DNA from: Bacillota bacterium | GTDB lineage: Bacteria > Bacillota > Limnochordia > Darwinibacteriales > Darwinibacteriaceae | DNA: 16,423 bases | Reading direction: 5' to 3' | Assembly: GCA_012799115.1 (NCBI GenBank) | Contig: JAAZLY010000052.1 | Span: forward strand, 1-16,423 | Shown: one piece after another, positions 14,666 through 16,423 of the stretch | How positions within the stretch are numbered: the first letter of the stretch is position 1 | How the letters are laid out: each line of letters opens with the position of its first letter | Translations under genes and position numbers: made by a program | The notes under the pieces: generated by a model | Databases searched by the model: none | The model's input: only the letters and a program-made list of their open reading frames with translations | Told to the model about the DNA's origin: nothing

Positions 14666-16423
14666 TTGGAGAACCTGCGTCTTGACGACTTTACAAAGTA
14701 TACGTTTCTCTCCGGAATCGAACACAACACAAGTGGAACCCATGCCTGCTTCGTGACCCACGAGGCGAACATGGACGAAAACAACTATGCCTCAAAGCTT
14801 TGGATTCTAGATATAGAAAAAGGCAGCTGTTTTCAATTGACGGGCCTGGGTAAAGAGCCCTCCTTCACCTGGCTTAACGATCACGAGCTCCTCTTTGCAT
14901 CGATGCGTAACCCAAAAGATCAAGAGCGGCAGAAAAAAGGTGAGCAGTTCACGGTCTACTATAAGATCAATATCCATGGTGGTGAGGCTGTAGAGGCCTT
15001 TTCTGTTCCCCTCAAAGTCAGGCAACTGGAACCTCTTGGGGATCAATCCTTCTTGCTTACAGGTACTTACAACCCTAAGTACAATGACCTAGCAAACCTC
15101 TCTGAGGAAGCCAAGGCGACCGAACTAAAGCGGCGGGAAGAAGAAAGAGACTATGAAGTCTTAGAGGAAATCCCTTATTGGAGTAATGGCGGAGGCTTTA
15201 CCAGCGGAAATCGGTCCCGGCTTTACATTTACAGTGCCAAGGACAACTCTCTAGAGCCCCTAACTGGCGAGACCATGAATGTTGAAATGATTCAACTTAA
15301 TCAGAGCAAGACCAAGGCCGTTTTTCCAGGCTCAGAGTATGTTGGGATGATGCCCCTGACAAATTCACTGTATCTCGTTGATCTGGAGACGAAAGCTGTC
15401 TCCCAGCTCACGAAGGAAGAGTTTTCCTATTGGTCAGCCCACTTCATATCCGATGAGCTCCTCCTAGTAAGAGGGAGCGAAAGAGAGCGCTTTGGGCTCA
15501 ACGAAAACGCCCGGTTTTATACGGTCAGTACCCAAGACGGCAATCAGAAACTCGTCACACCAGACTTTGACCTCTCCTCTTATAGTTCGGTAGGATCTGA
15601 TTGTCGCTATGGTGGCGGCCGAGGAATCGTGCAAGATGGAGAGTTCTTGTACTTCCTAACAACGGATCGGGAGAGCTCTTATCTTAACCGGATCACCGAA
15701 ACCGGGCAGATCGAAAGGATACCAAGTAAGCCTGGTTCCATCGATTCCTTCAGCGTGAGAAAGGGCCATATCCTTGTCATTGCCATGCGTGATTTACTCC
15801 TCCAAGAAATCTACCATCTCAAAGATGGTCAGGAAACCAAGCTGACGAGCTTTAATGCGTGGGTCAATGCAGAACGCAAACTAGCTGAGCCCGAGGCCTT
15901 GAGCTTTCTCATCGAAGAGGATGTTACCTGCGAGGGTTGGGTACTCAAGCCTACCGATTTTATCCCAGGAAAGAAATACCCCGCCATTTTGAATATCCAT
16001 GGTGGCCCAAAAACCGTCTATGGCACCGTCTTTTTCCATGAAATGCAGTACTGGGCTAACCAGGGCTACTTCGTATTCTTCTGTAACCCACGGGGTAGTG
16101 ATGGCAAAGGAAATGAGTTCGCGGATATCCGAGGGAAATATGGTACGATTGACTATGATGATCTGATGCGTTTTACCGACCTTGTTCTTGAAACCTATCC
16201 TGAGATTGATTCCAACAGAGTGGGCGTTACAGGCGGGTCCTATGGTGGCTTTATGACCAACTGGATCATCGGTCATACCGATCGGTTTAAGGCCGCTGCC
16301 TCGCAGCGCAGTATCAGTAACTGGGTATCCATGGGCTATACGACAGATATCGGCTATTATTTTACACCGGATCAAATCGCCGCTACAGCCTGGACCAATT
16401 ACGAGAAACTCTGGGAGCATTCA
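14666..16423 (+). CDS. S9-family (acylaminoacyl-peptidase-like) serine peptidase, 3' end missing
   Basis: The first 586 residues of a prolyl-oligopeptidase-family enzyme; the window ends inside the gene. The N-terminal part (~residues 1-400) is a beta-propeller rich in YWS/LxLVD-type strands. The alpha/beta hydrolase domain follows, with the oxyanion segment ILNIHGGP, CNPRGSDGKGNEF and the nucleophile elbow GGSYGGFM with Ser525. The catalytic Asp and His lie beyond the window. This resembles S9C acylaminoacyl peptidases (Bacillus YuxL type), cytoplasmic enzymes that trim short or N-acylated peptides. No signal peptide is seen. The start is the TTG at 14666: an in-frame TGA lies three codons upstream, and AAGGG precedes it. 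It is divergent from tatA and probably unrelated to the cytochrome cluster. Confidence 0.88.
   Translation, partial: MENLRLDDFTKYTFLSGIEHNTSGTHACFVTHEANMDENNYASKLWILDIEKGSCFQLTGLGKEPSFTWLNDHELLFASMRNPKDQERQKKGEQFTVYYKINIHGGEAVEAFSVPLKVRQLEPLGDQSFLLTGTYNPKYNDLANLSEEAKATELKRREEERDYEVLEEIPYWSNGGGFTSGNRSRLYIYSAKDNSLEPLTGETMNVEMIQLNQSKTKAVFPGSEYVGMMPLTNSLYLVDLETKAVSQLTKEEFSYWSAHFISDELLLVRGSERERFGLNENARFYTVSTQDGNQKLVTPDFDLSSYSSVGSDCRYGGGRGIVQDGEFLYFLTTDRESSYLNRITETGQIERIPSKPGSIDSFSVRKGHILVIAMRDLLLQEIYHLKDGQETKLTSFNAWVNAERKLAEPEALSFLIEEDVTCEGWVLKPTDFIPGKKYPAILNIHGGPKTVYGTVFFHEMQYWANQGYFVFFCNPRGSDGKGNEFADIRGKYGTIDYDDLMRFTDLVLETYPEIDSNRVGVTGGSYGGFMTNWIIGHTDRFKAAASQRSISNWVSMGYTTDIGYYFTPDQIAATAWTNYEKLWEHS

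Noticed and set aside
15881..16420. 179-codon minus-strand ORF opposite the peptidase
   Set aside because: It mirrors the S9 peptidase frame, which carries the clear GGSYGGFM and HGGP motifs on the + strand.

Overview
The window looks like a chromosomal segment of an anaerobic, Firmicutes-type bacterium, probably Clostridia-like. The evidence is gene content and strong GGAGG-type ribosome sites with TTG/GTG starts: an MrfA/MrfB (YprA/YprB) repair pair, a Mbeg1-like (DUF2974) hydrolase, a minimal TatA+TatC translocase and a split-Soret-type cytochrome. No rRNA, tRNA, insertion sequence or CRISPR array was seen. The taxonomic guess is inference.

Left part, + strand (1-5651): the 3' part of a glycosyltransferase whose start lies outside the window, a polysaccharide pyruvyl transferase family gene coupled to it by an ATGA overlap, then the helicase mrfA and the exonuclease mrfB, which overlap by 47 nt. 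A clear intrinsic terminator closes this run. The first two genes point to cell-surface polymer synthesis; the last two form a DNA-repair pair.

Middle (5652-7417): on the minus strand lie a small unlisted membrane-peptide ORF with a strong ribosome site and, overlapping its end, the wreck of an aminoglycoside-phosphotransferase-like kinase with an internal deletion and a lost C-terminus. On the + strand is a DUF2974 alpha/beta hydrolase, ending at a bidirectional terminator shared with the next, convergent gene.

Right part, minus strand (14489 down to 7431): tatA, tatC, a Tat-exported split-Soret-type dihaem cytochrome, ccmE, ccmF, ccmA, ccmB, ccmC and ccmD. After these comes a secreted FMN-binding-like protein with its own consensus sigma-A promoter. 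The Ccm set is the most interesting part. CcmE carries a CxxxY motif in place of the usual haem-binding histidine, and no ccmG, ccmH or ccmI is present, which matches the variant 'Ccm*' system known from Desulfovibrio and archaea. The cluster places the Tat exporter, one c-type cytochrome substrate and the haem-attachment machinery together. I read it as a dedicated export-and-maturation unit for a cytochrome that may need a cytoplasmically inserted Fe-S cluster as well as extracytoplasmic haem attachment.

Right edge, + strand: a prolyl-oligopeptidase-family (S9) peptidase, divergent from tatA, starts at a TTG codon and runs off the window before its catalytic Asp and His.
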